Origin: Curtobacterium sp. 9128 | Lineage (GTDB): Bacteria; Actinomycetota; Actinomycetes; Actinomycetales; Microbacteriaceae | Assembly (NCBI RefSeq): GCF_900086645.1 | Contig: NZ_LT576451.1 | Coordinates: 1,922,001-1,986,000 of the forward strand | Length of the DNA stretch: 64,000 bases | Direction: 5' to 3' | In this document: piece by piece, positions 10,263 through 20,360 of the stretch | How positions within the stretch are numbered: the first letter of the stretch is position 1 | How the letters are laid out: every line of letters begins with the position of its first letter | Made by a program: the position numbers and the translations under genes | Notes under the pieces: model-generated | Databases searched by the model: none | The model's input: the letters and a program-made list of their open reading frames with translations, nothing else | Told to the model about the DNA's origin: nothing

Positions 10263-11945
10263 ATGTTCAACCCAACCCGTTCACGGCTCGCCATCGGCGG
10301 AGCCGTTCTCCTCGCAGCCGGCCTCGCGCTGAGCGGCTGCAGCTCCAGCGGCTCCGCCAGCACCGGGGACGCTGCCTCCACCCTGATCGCGTACACCGGC
10401 CAGTCCGGCGACTACCAGATCAACTACAACCCGTGGTCGCCCTCCAACATCGGCGGCGTCGGCACGATCTACGAGTCGCTGTTCTTCATCACCAACGTCA
10501 ACACCAAGGACCCGAAGCCGCTCCTCGGCAAGTCGTACGAGTGGAACGGCGACGGCACGCAGCTGACGATCACGCTCCGCGACGGCGCGCAGTGGAGCGA
10601 CGGCAAGCCCTTCACGGCGAAGGACGTCGTCTTCACGCTCGACATGCTCAAGAAGCAGAAGGCGCTGAACTCCATCGGCTACGACGGCACCGCGAAGGCC
10701 GACGGCGACGACACGGTCGTGGTGTCGTTCGACAAGCCGTCGTTCGTGCTCGGCCCGAACCTGCTCGGCAAGACCTGGATCGTCCCAGAGCACCTGTGGA
10801 AGGACATCGACCCGACCACCGACGTCGTCCGCAAGCCCGTCGGCACCGGTCCGTACACGCTCGGCACCTTCAAGGCGCAGGCGTTCACCCTCGAGGCGAA
10901 CAAGGACTACTGGGGCGGCGCACCGGCCGTGAAGACGATCCGCTACCTGTCGCTCTCCGGCAACACCGCCGGCGCCGACGCCCTGTCGCAGGGCTCCATC
11001 GACTGGCAGACCGGTCCGGTGCCGAACATGGACGACATCCCCGGCAAGTACCCGGGCTACGACGGCATCACCATCGGGCAGAACCAGATGGCGCTCCTCA
11101 CCTGCTCGTCCACCGCGCTCGGCTGCTCCGGCCCGCAGACCGACCCCGCCGTGCGGCACGCCATCGCCGACGCGATCAACCGCAAGCAGCTGAACTCGCT
11201 CGCGTTCTCGAACACGGCCAGCGAGATCTCGCCGACCTTCGCGCTCACCACGACGCAGAAGGACACCATCTCGAAGGACGTCTCGCCCGCGGTCATGCCG
11301 TCCGGCGCCGACACGGCCGCCGCGGCGTCGACGCTCGAGGGCGCCGGGTACACGAAGGGCGCGGACGGCATCTACGCCAAGGACGGCAAGAAGCTGTCCC
11401 TGACCGTCGAGGTCGTCACCGGGTGGACCGACTACATCACCGCGATCGACACGATGACGCAGCAACTCAAGGCAGCGGGCATCGAGCTCAAGGCGCAGCA
11501 GTCGTCGTGGAACGAGTGGACCGACAAGAAGACGAAGGGGAACTTCGAGCTCGCGATCGACTCGCTCGGCCAGGGCCCGACCGCGAACCCGTACTACCTG
11601 TACAACAACTACTTCTCGACCGCGAACACCGCGAAGGTCGGCGAGGCAGCCCCGATGAACATCGCCAGGTACAGCAACCCCGAGGTCGACGCCGCGCTCA
11701 CGAAGCTCGCCGCGATCAACCCCGAGGACACCGCGGCGACCCAGCCCGAACTCGACGTCATCCAGCAGCACGTCGTCGACGACATGCCCTACATCCCCGT
11801 GATGACCGGCGGCACGACGAGCGAGTTCCACGCGTCGAAGTTCACCGGGTGGCCCACCAAGTCCGACCTCTACGCCTTCCCGGCCGTCTGGGCGAGCCCG
11901 GACAACGCCGAGATCTTCAAGGCGCTCAAGCCGGCGAAGGGCTGA
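10263..11945 (+). CDS. ABC transporter substrate-binding lipoprotein, family 5 (Opp/Dpp type)
   Basis: 560 aa. The N-terminal signal ends in lipobox LSGC with Cys26, so it is an extracellular lipoprotein. The mature part has the SBP family 5 pattern: YESLFFITN, LRDGAQWSDGKPFTAKDVVFTL near residue 110, VGTGPYTLGTFK, and VRHAIADAINR. Family 5 proteins are named for peptides, but several known members bind plant oligosaccharides, including manno-oligosaccharides in Thermotoga. Here it is surrounded by mannosidase and galactosidases, so an oligosaccharide ligand is the better inference. First gene of a five-gene unit with both permeases and both ATPases. Confidence 0.92.
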   Translation: MFNPTRSRLAIGGAVLLAAGLALSGCSSSGSASTGDAASTLIAYTGQSGDYQINYNPWSPSNIGGVGTIYESLFFITNVNTKDPKPLLGKSYEWNGDGTQLTITLRDGAQWSDGKPFTAKDVVFTLDMLKKQKALNSIGYDGTAKADGDDTVVVSFDKPSFVLGPNLLGKTWIVPEHLWKDIDPTTDVVRKPVGTGPYTLGTFKAQAFTLEANKDYWGGAPAVKTIRYLSLSGNTAGADALSQGSIDWQTGPVPNMDDIPGKYPGYDGITIGQNQMALLTCSSTALGCSGPQTDPAVRHAIADAINRKQLNSLAFSNTASEISPTFALTTTQKDTISKDVSPAVMPSGADTAAAASTLEGAGYTKGADGIYAKDGKKLSLTVEVVTGWTDYITAIDTMTQQLKAAGIELKAQQSSWNEWTDKKTKGNFELAIDSLGQGPTANPYYLYNNYFSTANTAKVGEAAPMNIARYSNPEVDAALTKLAAINPEDTAATQPELDVIQQHVVDDMPYIPVMTGGTTSEFHASKFTGWPTKSDLYAFPAVWASPDNAEIFKALKPAKG

Positions 11946-11979
11946 CGCCGATGGGATCGCGACCGAGGAGCACTCGACG

Positions 11980-12969
11980 ATGACCTACTTCCTGCGCAAG
12001 ATCGGCTTCTACGTCGTCGCACTCTGGGCGGCACTGACGCTGAACTTCATCATCCCCAGGCTCCTGCCGGGGAACCCGGTGGACATCCTGCTCGCCAAGC
12101 TCCAGCAGCGCGGCGGACAGGTGACCCCGGCGACCCGGCAGGCGTACGAGCTGCTCCTCGGTGGCGATTCCTCGGAACCGATCATCGTCCAGTACGGCCG
12201 CTACCTCGGCAACGTGTTCCGCGGTGACCTCGGCGTGTCCGTCAGCTACTTCCCGGCACCCGTCACCGAGGTCATCGCGAGCTCGCTGCCGTGGACCATC
12301 GCCCTCGTCGGCATCGCCACGATCCTCGCCGCGGTCATCGGCGTCGGCCTCGGTGCCTTCGTCGGGTGGAAGCCCGGCACCTGGCTCGACTCGTTCGTGC
12401 CGGCGACCACCCTGCTCGCCGCCGTGCCCTACTTCTGGCTCGCCCTGATCCTGGTGTACTTCTTCGCCACCGGCATGCACCTGTTCCCGGCGCAGGGCGG
12501 CTACGACGTCGTCCTGACCCCTGGGTTCAACCTGGAGTTCATCGGGTCGGCGATCAAGTACGGCGTGCTGCCCGCCGCGACGATCGTGCTCGCGTCCCTC
12601 GGCGGCTGGCTGCTCGGGATGCGCAACATGATGGTGTCGACCCTCTCCGAGGACTACATCACCACCGCGCAGGCGAAGGGCCTGTCCGACGGCAAGATCC
12701 TGCGGAACTACGCCGCCAGGAACGCCGTGCTGCCCTCCGTCGCCGGGTTCGCGATCTCCCTCGGGTTCATCGTCTCCGGGTCGGTCGTCACCGAGCAGGT
12801 GTTCTCGTACCCGGGCATCGGATCGAAGCTCCTGTCCGCCGTGACGAACAACGACTACGCGCTCATGCAGGGGATCTTCCTGTTCATCACCCTGGCGGTC
12901 CTCGGCGCGAACCTCGTCGTCGACCTGCTGTACGGGATCATCGACCCCCGCACGCGGGCACGGAGCTAG
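11980..12969 (+). CDS. ABC transporter permease, OppB/DppB family
   Basis: 329 aa with about six transmembrane helices. The N-terminus FLRKIGFYVVALWAALTLNFIIPRLLPGNP is the standard DppB opening. The EAA-type cytoplasmic loop reads TTAQAKGLSDGKILRNYAARNAVLPS. It forms the membrane channel with the next gene product. The ATG start has GAGGAG 9 nt upstream; it follows the binding-protein stop by 34 nt and precedes the second permease by 12 nt. Confidence 0.93.
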   Translation: MTYFLRKIGFYVVALWAALTLNFIIPRLLPGNPVDILLAKLQQRGGQVTPATRQAYELLLGGDSSEPIIVQYGRYLGNVFRGDLGVSVSYFPAPVTEVIASSLPWTIALVGIATILAAVIGVGLGAFVGWKPGTWLDSFVPATTLLAAVPYFWLALILVYFFATGMHLFPAQGGYDVVLTPGFNLEFIGSAIKYGVLPAATIVLASLGGWLLGMRNMMVSTLSEDYITTAQAKGLSDGKILRNYAARNAVLPSVAGFAISLGFIVSGSVVTEQVFSYPGIGSKLLSAVTNNDYALMQGIFLFITLAVLGANLVVDLLYGIIDPRTRARS

Positions 12970-12981
12970 GGAGGAGACGAC

Positions 12982-13974
12982 ATGACCAACATCCAGGAAG
13001 AGACCGAACCGACCATCGGGGCGCTCGCCGAGGAAGCGGACACCACCACGTCGATCGCCACCCGGCGGCAGGCCAAGGGCGGCATCCGTCGGTTCCTCCC
13101 CGCGCTCACGCCGTGGCTCGTCACCGGCATCGTCCTCGTCGCCGGCGTCACGCTGTTCGGCGTCATCGGGCCGCTGCTCGTCGGCGACCCGACCACCATC
13201 CGCGACTCGGGCCTGCAGCCGCCGAGCGCCGAGAACGTCCTCGGCACCACCCAGACCGGCCAGGACGTCCTCGCCCAGCTCGCCTACGCCACCCGCGGGA
13301 GCCTGCAGATCGGGCTGATCGTGGGGCTCCTCGCCACCGTGCTCTCCGCGTTCTTCGGGATCCTCGGCGCGTACCTCGGCGGGATCATGGACGAGGCGTT
13401 CTCGCTGTTCTCGAACGTGTTCCTCGTGATCCCCGGTCTGCCGCTCGTCATCGTGATCTCCGGGCTCGTCCCGCGTGAGGCACGCGGGCTCTGGACCATC
13501 GCCGTCGTCCTCGCGATCACGTCGTGGGCGGGGTCGGCGCGGGTCCTCCGCGCCCAGACGATGTCGATCCGCAACCGCGACTACGTCTCGGCGGCACGGG
13601 TCGCCGGCGAACGGCCGTGGCGGGTGATCGCGGTCGAGATCCTGCCGAACCTGCTGCCCGTGCTGGCGTCGCAGTTCGTGTTCGCGGTCATCGCGGCGAT
13701 CCTCGGGGAAGCCGGGCTGTCGTTCCTGGGGCTCGGAGCGTCGAACTCCTCGACGCTCGGCACGATGCTCTTCTACGCGCAGAACGGCTTCGCGCTGGCC
13801 AACGGCGCCTGGTGGTGGTTCGTGCCGCCCGGGTTGTTGATCGCGCTGCTCGGCATGGGCCTGTCGCTCGTGAACTTCTCGATCGACGAGGTCATCAACC
13901 CCCGCCTGGCGAACGTGCGGGCACAGCGTCGCCGGGAACGCGCCCTGCGTCGTCTGAAGGGAGCGAAGCGATGA
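12982..13974 (+). CDS. ABC transporter permease, OppC/DppC family
   Basis: 330 aa. A hydrophilic N-terminal tail of about 35 residues is followed by a first helix (WLVTGIVLVAGVTLFGVIGPLL) and the family's periplasmic signature VLGTTQTGQDVLAQLAYATRGSL. The EAA loop is SAARVAGERPWRVIAVEILPNLLPV, followed by GEAGLSFLGLGAS. It pairs with the upstream DppB-like permease. RBS GGGAGGAG precedes the ATG. The stop overlaps the first ATPase start (ATGA). Confidence 0.93.
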   Translation: MTNIQEETEPTIGALAEEADTTTSIATRRQAKGGIRRFLPALTPWLVTGIVLVAGVTLFGVIGPLLVGDPTTIRDSGLQPPSAENVLGTTQTGQDVLAQLAYATRGSLQIGLIVGLLATVLSAFFGILGAYLGGIMDEAFSLFSNVFLVIPGLPLVIVISGLVPREARGLWTIAVVLAITSWAGSARVLRAQTMSIRNRDYVSAARVAGERPWRVIAVEILPNLLPVLASQFVFAVIAAILGEAGLSFLGLGASNSSTLGTMLFYAQNGFALANGAWWWFVPPGLLIALLGMGLSLVNFSIDEVINPRLANVRAQRRRERALRRLKGAKR

Positions 13975-14819
13975 CCGCCGTCCTGACCATCGACCATCTC
14001 AACGTGGTCTACGAGACCGAACACCCCGTGCACGCCGTGAAGGACGTCTCCCTGACGCTCGCACCCGGCGAGATCCTGGGACTCGCGGGGGAGTCCGGGT
14101 GCGGGAAGACCACGCTCGCCTACGCCATCACCCGGCTGCACCGACCGCCGGCGAAGGTCGCGTCGGGGAGCATCACGTTCCACGATCGGGACGGCACCGA
14201 CATCGACCTGCTCGGGTTGCCGCACGAGCAGCTCCGGGCGGTGCGGTGGTCGAAGCTGTCGATGGTGTTCCAGGGTGCGATGAACGCGCTCAACCCCGTC
14301 ACGACCATCCGTGCGCAGCTCGACGACGCGCTCGTCGAGCACCGGAAGGGGCTCTCCCGCAAGGAGCGCCGGGCCATCGCCGAGGACGCGCTCAGCCGTG
14401 TCGGCGTGGACCCGTCGCGCATCACCGCGTACCCGCACGAGCTCTCCGGGGGCATGCGGCAGCGTGTGATGATCGCGATGGCGATGCTGCTCGAGCCGCA
14501 GATCATGATCATGGACGAACCGACGACCGCGCTCGACGTGGTCGTCCAGCGGGAGATCCTCCGGGAGATCGTGCGGCTGCGGGACGAGCTCGGGTTCGCC
14601 GTGGTGTTCATCACGCACGACCTGCCGCTGCTGCTCGAGATCAGCGACCGGATCGCGATCATGCTCCGCGGTGAGGTCGTCGAGTGCGACCGGGCGACGG
14701 TGATCCAGCACGACCCGCAGCACCCCTACACGAAGCGGCTGCTGCAGTCGTTCCCGAGCCTGTCCGGGGAGCGCGGCGCGTTCATCCGCAGCGGCGTCGA
14801 TGAGGAGACCCTCGCATGA
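13971..14819 (+). CDS. ABC transporter ATP-binding protein, OppD-like
   Basis: 282 aa from the ATG overlapping the permease stop. Walker A is GESGCGKTT, the Q-loop is VFQGAMNALNP, the signature ELSGGMRQRV, Walker B IMIMDEPTTALD, and the H-loop THD. The C-terminus HPYTKRLLQSFPSL is the start of the oligopeptide-transporter tail, but the protein is about 40-50 residues shorter than typical OppD. It powers the importer together with the next ATPase, to which it is coupled by an ATGA overlap. A longer upstream frame overlapping the permease is not used. Confidence 0.92.
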   Translation: MTAVLTIDHLNVVYETEHPVHAVKDVSLTLAPGEILGLAGESGCGKTTLAYAITRLHRPPAKVASGSITFHDRDGTDIDLLGLPHEQLRAVRWSKLSMVFQGAMNALNPVTTIRAQLDDALVEHRKGLSRKERRAIAEDALSRVGVDPSRITAYPHELSGGMRQRVMIAMAMLLEPQIMIMDEPTTALDVVVQREILREIVRLRDELGFAVVFITHDLPLLLEISDRIAIMLRGEVVECDRATVIQHDPQHPYTKRLLQSFPSLSGERGAFIRSGVDEETLA

Positions 14820-15709
14820 CCAGCGTCACCGTCAGCCACCTCGGCAAGGACTTCCACACCCGCAAGGGCCTGAAGCGCACCACGCTGCGGGCCGTCGACG
14901 ACGTGTCGTTCGAGCTGCTCCCCGGGCGCACCGTCGCACTCGTCGGGGAGTCCGGGTCGGGGAAGTCCACCATCGCCAGGATGCTCGCCAAGCTCGAGTC
15001 CACCACGCGCGGGTCGATCGACGTCCGGCTCGAGGACGGCACGCCCGTCGTCGGCAGCATGTACCGCCGGCACGTGCAGATGGTGTTCCAGGACCCCTTC
15101 GCCTCGCTCAACCCGTTCCACTCGATCGAGCACCACATCGCCCGTCCGCTCCAGCTGCACCACCGCGCCCGTGGAGCCGCCGAGACCGCCGACCGGGTCC
15201 GTGAACTGCTCGGGCGCGTGAACCTGGACGAGGACTTCGCCACCAGACGCCCGCACGAGCTCTCCGGCGGGCAGCGGCAGCGCGTCGCGATCGCCCGGGC
15301 GCTGGCACCAGGGGCGCAGGTGCTCGTCGCCGACGAACCCGTGTCGATGCTCGACGTGTCGATCCGGCTCAGCGTCCTCAACCTGATGGGGCGGCTGCAG
15401 CGCGAGGACCACCTCGCCGTGCTGTACATCACGCACGACCTGGCGACCGCGCGGCACTTCTCCGACGAGATCCTGGTGCTCTACCGCGGCCGGGTCGTCG
15501 AGCGGGGGCCGTCCGACGCCGTGATCCTCGATCCGCACCACGACTACACGCGGCTCCTCGCCGAGGCCGCCCCCGACCCGGAGCGCGGCGAGCGACGGGT
15601 CACGGCGGGTGCGCCGCTCGACCGCTCCACGATCGACAACACCACCTGCTACGACCACACCGTCGGCGCGTGGGTGTCGAGCGAGCCGGCGCCGGTCGGG
15701 GCTCGATGA
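14816..15709 (+). CDS. ABC transporter ATP-binding protein, OppF-like
   Basis: 297 aa. Walker A GESGSGKST, Q-loop VFQDPFASLNPFHSI, signature ELSGGQRQRVAIARAL, Walker B VLVADEPVSMLDVS, and switch THD are all intact. The C-terminal extension ending in CYDHTVGAW is characteristic of OppF/DppF tails. It is the second nucleotide-binding subunit of the importer. The stop codon overlaps the downstream alpha-galactosidase ATG, so the glycosidase is translated with the transporter. Confidence 0.92.
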   Translation: MTSVTVSHLGKDFHTRKGLKRTTLRAVDDVSFELLPGRTVALVGESGSGKSTIARMLAKLESTTRGSIDVRLEDGTPVVGSMYRRHVQMVFQDPFASLNPFHSIEHHIARPLQLHHRARGAAETADRVRELLGRVNLDEDFATRRPHELSGGQRQRVAIARALAPGAQVLVADEPVSMLDVSIRLSVLNLMGRLQREDHLAVLYITHDLATARHFSDEILVLYRGRVVERGPSDAVILDPHHDYTRLLAEAAPDPERGERRVTAGAPLDRSTIDNTTCYDHTVGAWVSSEPAPVGAR

Positions 15710-17802
15710 GCGCGGACACCGTCGACTGGGTCACTGCCGGGTTCCGCGCGAGGTTCCTGCTCGCGCCGGACCGTCCCGCCGCCCTCGTCTCGTTCCTGCC
15801 GACCGGCGGAGTCCTTGCCGATGGCGGACCCGGCCCCGCCGATCTCGACGACCCGCAACCCCTCGTCGAGCTGACCACCATCGGCCACGGGCGGTTCCCC
15901 GGTGGGTACCGGCACGTGGACACCACGATCGGGGCGCGACTCCGCCCCGTCTCGCACCACGTGCAGGCGGACGGGACCGACCTGTGGTTCCGGATCCTGC
16001 AGGAGGACGCGGCCACGGGCCTCCAGGTCGAGTCGGTGTTCCGGGCCCGCGACGGCGTCGCGGCCTTCCGGACCTGGACCGAGGTCTCCGCGCTCGGCGA
16101 CCGCGAGCACGTCGTGGACGCGGTGTCCTCGTTCGCGACCGGAGCGTTCTTGACCGACTCGGGTCGCACCGTCGACGACCTGTCGCTGGTGCACGCCGAC
16201 AACGACTGGGCCGCCGAGAGCCGGTGGCGGACCGACGCCCTGCGGGACATCGGGCTCGCCCGGATCGACCGGGAGGCGCAGCACCACCCGCCCAGGAGCC
16301 GCGCCGTCGTGCAGAACCGCGGATCGTGGTCCACGGGGGAGGCGCTCCCGATCGGTGTGCTGCAGACCGACCGGTACGCGCTCGTCTGGCAGATCGAGCA
16401 CAACGGGCCGTGGCTGTACGAGCTCGGGGAGACCCGGCGTCACGCGTACGTGCTCCTCAGCGGACCCACCGATCAGGAACACCAGTGGACGGCAACCGTC
16501 GCATCGGGACGCCCGTTCGTGTCCGTGCCGGTGTCCGTCGGCATCGCGGCGTCCGTCGACGGCGCGTTCGAGGTGCTCACCGCGCACCGCCGAGCGATCC
16601 GGACCGTGCGTGCCGCCGACGAGGCGCTGCCGCTCGTGTTCAACGACTACATGAACACGCTCATGGGCGACCCCACCACCGCGAAGCTGCTACCGCTCAT
16701 CGACGCAGCGGCCGAAGCCGGCGCTGACCTGTTCTGCATCGACGCCGGCTGGTACGCCGAAGGTCACTGGTGGGACAGCGTCGGGGAGTGGCTGCCGGCG
16801 GCGACCCGGTTCCCGGACGGACTCGGAGCCGTCGTCGACCACATCCGGTCGCGCGGCATGCAGGCGGGGCTCTGGCTCGAGCCCGAGGTCATCGGCATCC
16901 ACTCGCTCCTCGCGACGACCCTGCCCGACAGCGCCTTCGTGCAGCACCACGGCGTCCGCGTCGCCGAACACGGGCGGCACCTGCTCGACCTGCGCTCACC
17001 GGACGCCCGGGCGCACCTCGACGAGGTCGTCGACCGGCTCGTCGGGGACCTCGGTGTGACGTTCTTCAAGATGGACGACAACACGATGACCGGGCCTTGG
17101 GAGGGCAGCGTCGACGGCGGGCGTGCACTGCTCGACTGGCTCGACGACGTGCAGGCCCGGTACCCGGCGCTGCTCATCGAGAACTGCGCATCGGGAGCGA
17201 TGCGCGCCGACTTCGCGATGCTGTCCCGGCTGCACATGCAGTCCACCTCGGACCAGCAGGACCCGGTGCTGTCCGCGTCGATCGCTGCCGCTGCACCCGC
17301 GGCGATGCTCCCCGAGCAGGCCGGGAACTGGGCGTACCCGGCTCCGTCGATGTCACCAGACCGCTTCACGCTGTCGCTCGTCAACGGGGTGCTCGGACGG
17401 ATGTACCTGTCCGGCCACCTCAACGAGATGTCGCCGTCGCAGCGCGCGGTGGTGTCCGAGGCGATCGCGGCGCAGCGGGCCGTGCTGTCCGTGATCACGA
17501 CCGCGATGCCCGTCTGGCCGCTCGGGCTGCCCGCGTGGGAGGACACCTGGATCGCGCTCGGGCTCCGCGCGGCGTCCGGCGAGCTGTACCTCTCGGTGTG
17601 GTCGTTGCCTGGTGCGCCGGACGCGGTGACGCTGCCGCTCGACGGGTTCCTCGGGCGGGACGTCGTCGTCGAGTCGCTGTTCCCCGTCGAGGTGGCACCG
17701 TGGGTGCCCTCCTGGGATCGGGAGGAGGGGGTCCTCCGTCTCACCAACGGCGGTGCCACCCCGACGGCGCGGGTGTTCCGCATCCGGCCTGCGGCCGGCT
17801 GA
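15706..17802 (+). CDS. Second alpha-galactosidase, glycoside hydrolase family 36
   Basis: 698 aa, no signal peptide. GH36 barrel motifs are FCIDAGWY, GLWLEPEVIG, the nucleophile Asp457 in FFKMDDNT, ENCASGAMRADF, and the acid/base Asp516 in STSDQQDP. It is clearly divergent from the first GH36 (5433-7598): KMDDN against KWDQNR, and STSDQQD against PSDTNDA. It may therefore prefer a different alpha-galactoside or chain length. It is the last gene of the transporter operon, coupled by ATGA to the OppF-like gene. Downstream is a strong hairpin (17844-17885) before a convergent gene. Confidence 0.9.
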   Translation: MSADTVDWVTAGFRARFLLAPDRPAALVSFLPTGGVLADGGPGPADLDDPQPLVELTTIGHGRFPGGYRHVDTTIGARLRPVSHHVQADGTDLWFRILQEDAATGLQVESVFRARDGVAAFRTWTEVSALGDREHVVDAVSSFATGAFLTDSGRTVDDLSLVHADNDWAAESRWRTDALRDIGLARIDREAQHHPPRSRAVVQNRGSWSTGEALPIGVLQTDRYALVWQIEHNGPWLYELGETRRHAYVLLSGPTDQEHQWTATVASGRPFVSVPVSVGIAASVDGAFEVLTAHRRAIRTVRAADEALPLVFNDYMNTLMGDPTTAKLLPLIDAAAEAGADLFCIDAGWYAEGHWWDSVGEWLPAATRFPDGLGAVVDHIRSRGMQAGLWLEPEVIGIHSLLATTLPDSAFVQHHGVRVAEHGRHLLDLRSPDARAHLDEVVDRLVGDLGVTFFKMDDNTMTGPWEGSVDGGRALLDWLDDVQARYPALLIENCASGAMRADFAMLSRLHMQSTSDQQDPVLSASIAAAAPAAMLPEQAGNWAYPAPSMSPDRFTLSLVNGVLGRMYLSGHLNEMSPSQRAVVSEAIAAQRAVLSVITTAMPVWPLGLPAWEDTWIALGLRAASGELYLSVWSLPGAPDAVTLPLDGFLGRDVVVESLFPVEVAPWVPSWDREEGVLRLTNGGATPTARVFRIRPAAG

Positions 17803-17843
17803 CGGGCGGACGGACGCCGATGGCAGCGGCGTGCGTCGGGGAC

Positions 17844-17885
17844 GGACTGGAGGCTCGTGGCGGGCAGGCACCGAGCCTCCAGTCC
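17844..17885. repeat. 14-bp perfect hairpin made of two inverted GGACTGGAGGCTCG copies
   Basis: GGACTGGAGGCTCG (17844-17857) and its exact reverse complement (17872-17885) enclose a 14-nt loop. It sits between the converging stops of the alpha-galactosidase (17802) and the UvrA-like gene (17906). It could act as a bidirectional transcription terminator, though no T-tract follows. It is also the best-formed copy of the dispersed element. Confidence 0.65.
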
Positions 17886-17905
17886 GGTGTGGGGTCCCGT
17901 CCGGG

Positions 17906-20323
17906 TCAGGCGCCGAGCTCGGCGCGGAGCCAGCGTGCGGTGCGGCTCTCCGCGGACTGCGCGACCTCCGCCGGGGTGCCTGCGGCGACGACCTGGCCGC
18001 CCTCGTCGCCGCCGGACGGGCCCATGTCGATGACGTGGTCGGCCGCGGCGACGACGTTCATCGCGTGTTCGACCACCACGACCGTGTTGCCGGCGTCCAC
18101 GAGCCGGAGCAGCTGCGTCGTGAGGAGCTCGACGTCCGCGGGGTGCAGCCCGGTGGTCGGTTCGTCGAGCAGGTACAGGGTGTGGCCGGAGCGTGCCCGC
18201 TGTAGTTCGGTCGCGAGCTTGATCCGCTGCGCCTCGCCGCCCGACAGCTCCGGCGCCGGCTGGCCGAGGCGCAGGTACCCGAGTCCGACCTGTCGGAGGG
18301 TTTCCAGCGCGCGGGAGGCAACCGGCAACGACGCGAGGAACGACGCCGCGTCCTCGACGGTCATCGCGAGCACGTCCGCGATCGTCGCGTCGTGCCACCG
18401 GACCTCGAGCGTCTCGGCCGTGTACCGCGTCCCGTGGCACTCCGGGCACGGGGCCCAGCTCCCCGGCAGGAACAGCAGCTCCACGGACACCGATCCCTCG
18501 CCCTGGCACACCTCGCACCGGCCGCCGACGACGTTGAACGAGAACCGGCCGGCGGTCCACCCGCGGGCCTTCGCCTCGTCGGTGCTGGCGAACGCGGCGC
18601 GCACCGCGTCGAACAGCCCGGTGTAGGTGGCGAGGTTCGACCGGGGCGTCCGGCCGATCGCCTTCTGGTCGACCTCGACGACCCGGTCGATGCCCGGGTG
18701 CGACAGGGCGACCGACGGCAGGACGCCGCCGACGAGCGACGACTTGCCCGACCCGGACACGCCCGTGATCGCGGTCAGGACACCGAGCGGCAGGTCGACG
18801 TCGAGCCCGCGGAGGTTGTGCCGCGTGACGTCCCGGAGCTCGAGCGTGCCGGTCGCGGTCCGCGGCTCGCGTTCGACGGGCGGTCGCGGCTGCAGGTAGC
18901 GGCGGGTGACGGATTCCTCCACGGAGGCGAGCCCAGGCACCGGCCCGCTGTACAGCACCGTCCCGCCCGACGCCCCGGCACCCGGGCCGACGTCCACGAT
19001 CCAGTCGGCCTGCCGCACGATGCTCATGTCGTGCTCCACGACGAAGACGCTGTTGCCGCCGGCGCGGAGGCCGTCGAGGACCTCGACGAGCGGCTCGACG
19101 TCGGCCGGGTGCAGACCGGCACTCGGCTCGTCGAGCACGTAGACGACGCCGAAGAGCCCCGACCTGAGCTGCGTGGCGATGCGGAGCCGCTGCATCTCGC
19201 CGGGGGAGAGCGTCGGCGTCGCCCGGTCGAGCCCGAGGTACCCGAGGCCGAGCCCGGTGAGCACCTCGACCCGGGTCAGCAGGTCCTTCGCGATCGCGAC
19301 GGCGACCTCGGTGCGCTCACCCGACGAGGCGCGAGACGTCGCCGGCGCCGCATCCGTGAGCTCGGCGACGGGTCGGAGCACCTCGGCGAGTGCGGTGAGG
19401 GGGAGTGCGTGCAGCTCGGCGATCGTCTTCCCGCCGAACGTCACCGCGAGCGCCGCCTGCGTCAGCCCGGTCCCGCCGCACAGCGTGCACGGTCCGGACT
19501 CGACGAACTGCAGCACCTTCTTCCGCTGCGTCTCGCTCTGCGAGTCGGCGAGCGTGTGCAGCACGAACTGCCGTGCGCTCCAGAACCGTCCCTTGTAGGG
19601 CTTCGCGATCCGGTCGCGCTGCGGGTGCACCTCGACGACGGGCTGCTCCTCGGTGAACAGCAGCCAGTCGCGGTCCTCGCGGGACAGCTCGCGCCACGGC
19701 CGGTCGATGTCGTACCCGAGGACCGCCGTCACGTCGCGGAGGTTCTTGCCCTGCCACGCACCGGGCCACGCGGTGATCGCCCCGTCGCGGATGCTCAGCG
19801 ACGGATCGTGCACGGCCGAGGCCTCGGTGACCTCGTGCGCGGTGCCCAGCCCGTGGCACCGCGGGCACGCCCCGGCGACGGTGTTCGGGGAGAAGGAGTC
19901 GGACTCGAGCCGCTCCGCCCCCGGCGGGTACGTGCCGGCGCGGGAGTAGAGCATCCGGGTCGAGTTCGACAGGGTCGTCAGCGTGCCCACCGTCGACCGG
20001 GAGCTCGGGGCGCCGCGGCGCTGCTGCAGTGCCACCGCCGGCGGGAGACCCGTGATGGACTCCACGTGCGGCGTCGACCCCTGCGCGATGAGCCGCCGCG
20101 CGTACGGCGCGACGGACTCCAGGAAGCGACGCTGCGCCTCGGCGAAGATCGTCCCGAAGGCGAGCGACGACTTCCCCGAGCCGGAGATCCCGGTGAACGC
20201 GACGATCCGGTCGCGGGGCACGTCCACGTCGACGCTCTGGAGGTTGTTCTCGCGGGCACCGCGGACGCGGATCATGCCGTCGGTCGCGGTGGACGGGGTG
20301 GGTCGTGCGTGCGGGGCGGGCAT
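17906..20323 (-). CDS. UvrA2-like excinuclease ATPase subunit (short form)
   Basis: 805 aa, about 150 residues shorter than housekeeping UvrA. It has two ABC ATPase halves: Walker [10 protein letters not shown] at residues 45-53 and GVSGSGKSS near 540. Signature motifs are [15 protein letters not shown] and [15 protein letters not shown], with Walker [16 protein letters not shown] and [15 protein letters not shown]. Zinc modules CxxC...CxxC (CTLCGG; CEVCQG with CPECHG) are present. The short length fits class II UvrA, which lacks the UvrB-binding region and is often linked to resistance to DNA-damaging drugs. No uvrB or uvrC is nearby, so a nucleotide-excision role is not implied. Confidence 0.88.
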   Translation of the reverse strand: MPAPHARPTPSTATDGMIRVRGARENNLQSVDVDVPRDRIVAFTGISGSGKSSLAFGTIFAEAQRRFLESVAPYARRLIAQGSTPHVESITGLPPAVALQQRRGAPSSRSTVGTLTTLSNSTRMLYSRAGTYPPGAERLESDSFSPNTVAGACPRCHGLGTAHEVTEASAVHDPSLSIRDGAITAWPGAWQGKNLRDVTAVLGYDIDRPWRELSREDRDWLLFTEEQPVVEVHPQRDRIAKPYKGRFWSARQFVLHTLADSQSETQRKKVLQFVESGPCTLCGGTGLTQAALAVTFGGKTIAELHALPLTALAEVLRPVAELTDAAPATSRASSGERTEVAVAIAKDLLTRVEVLTGLGLGYLGLDRATPTLSPGEMQRLRIATQLRSGLFGVVYVLDEPSAGLHPADVEPLVEVLDGLRAGGNSVFVVEHDMSIVRQADWIVDVGPGAGASGGTVLYSGPVPGLASVEESVTRRYLQPRPPVEREPRTATGTLELRDVTRHNLRGLDVDLPLGVLTAITGVSGSGKSSLVGGVLPSVALSHPGIDRVVEVDQKAIGRTPRSNLATYTGLFDAVRAAFASTDEAKARGWTAGRFSFNVVGGRCEVCQGEGSVSVELLFLPGSWAPCPECHGTRYTAETLEVRWHDATIADVLAMTVEDAASFLASLPVASRALETLRQVGLGYLRLGQPAPELSGGEAQRIKLATELQRARSGHTLYLLDEPTTGLHPADVELLTTQLLRLVDAGNTVVVVEHAMNVVAAADHVIDMGPSGGDEGGQVVAAGTPAEVAQSAESRTARWLRAELGA

Positions 20324-20360
20324 TCGTTCGACTCTAGACGCGCGCGGCTGACCGCGGCGG

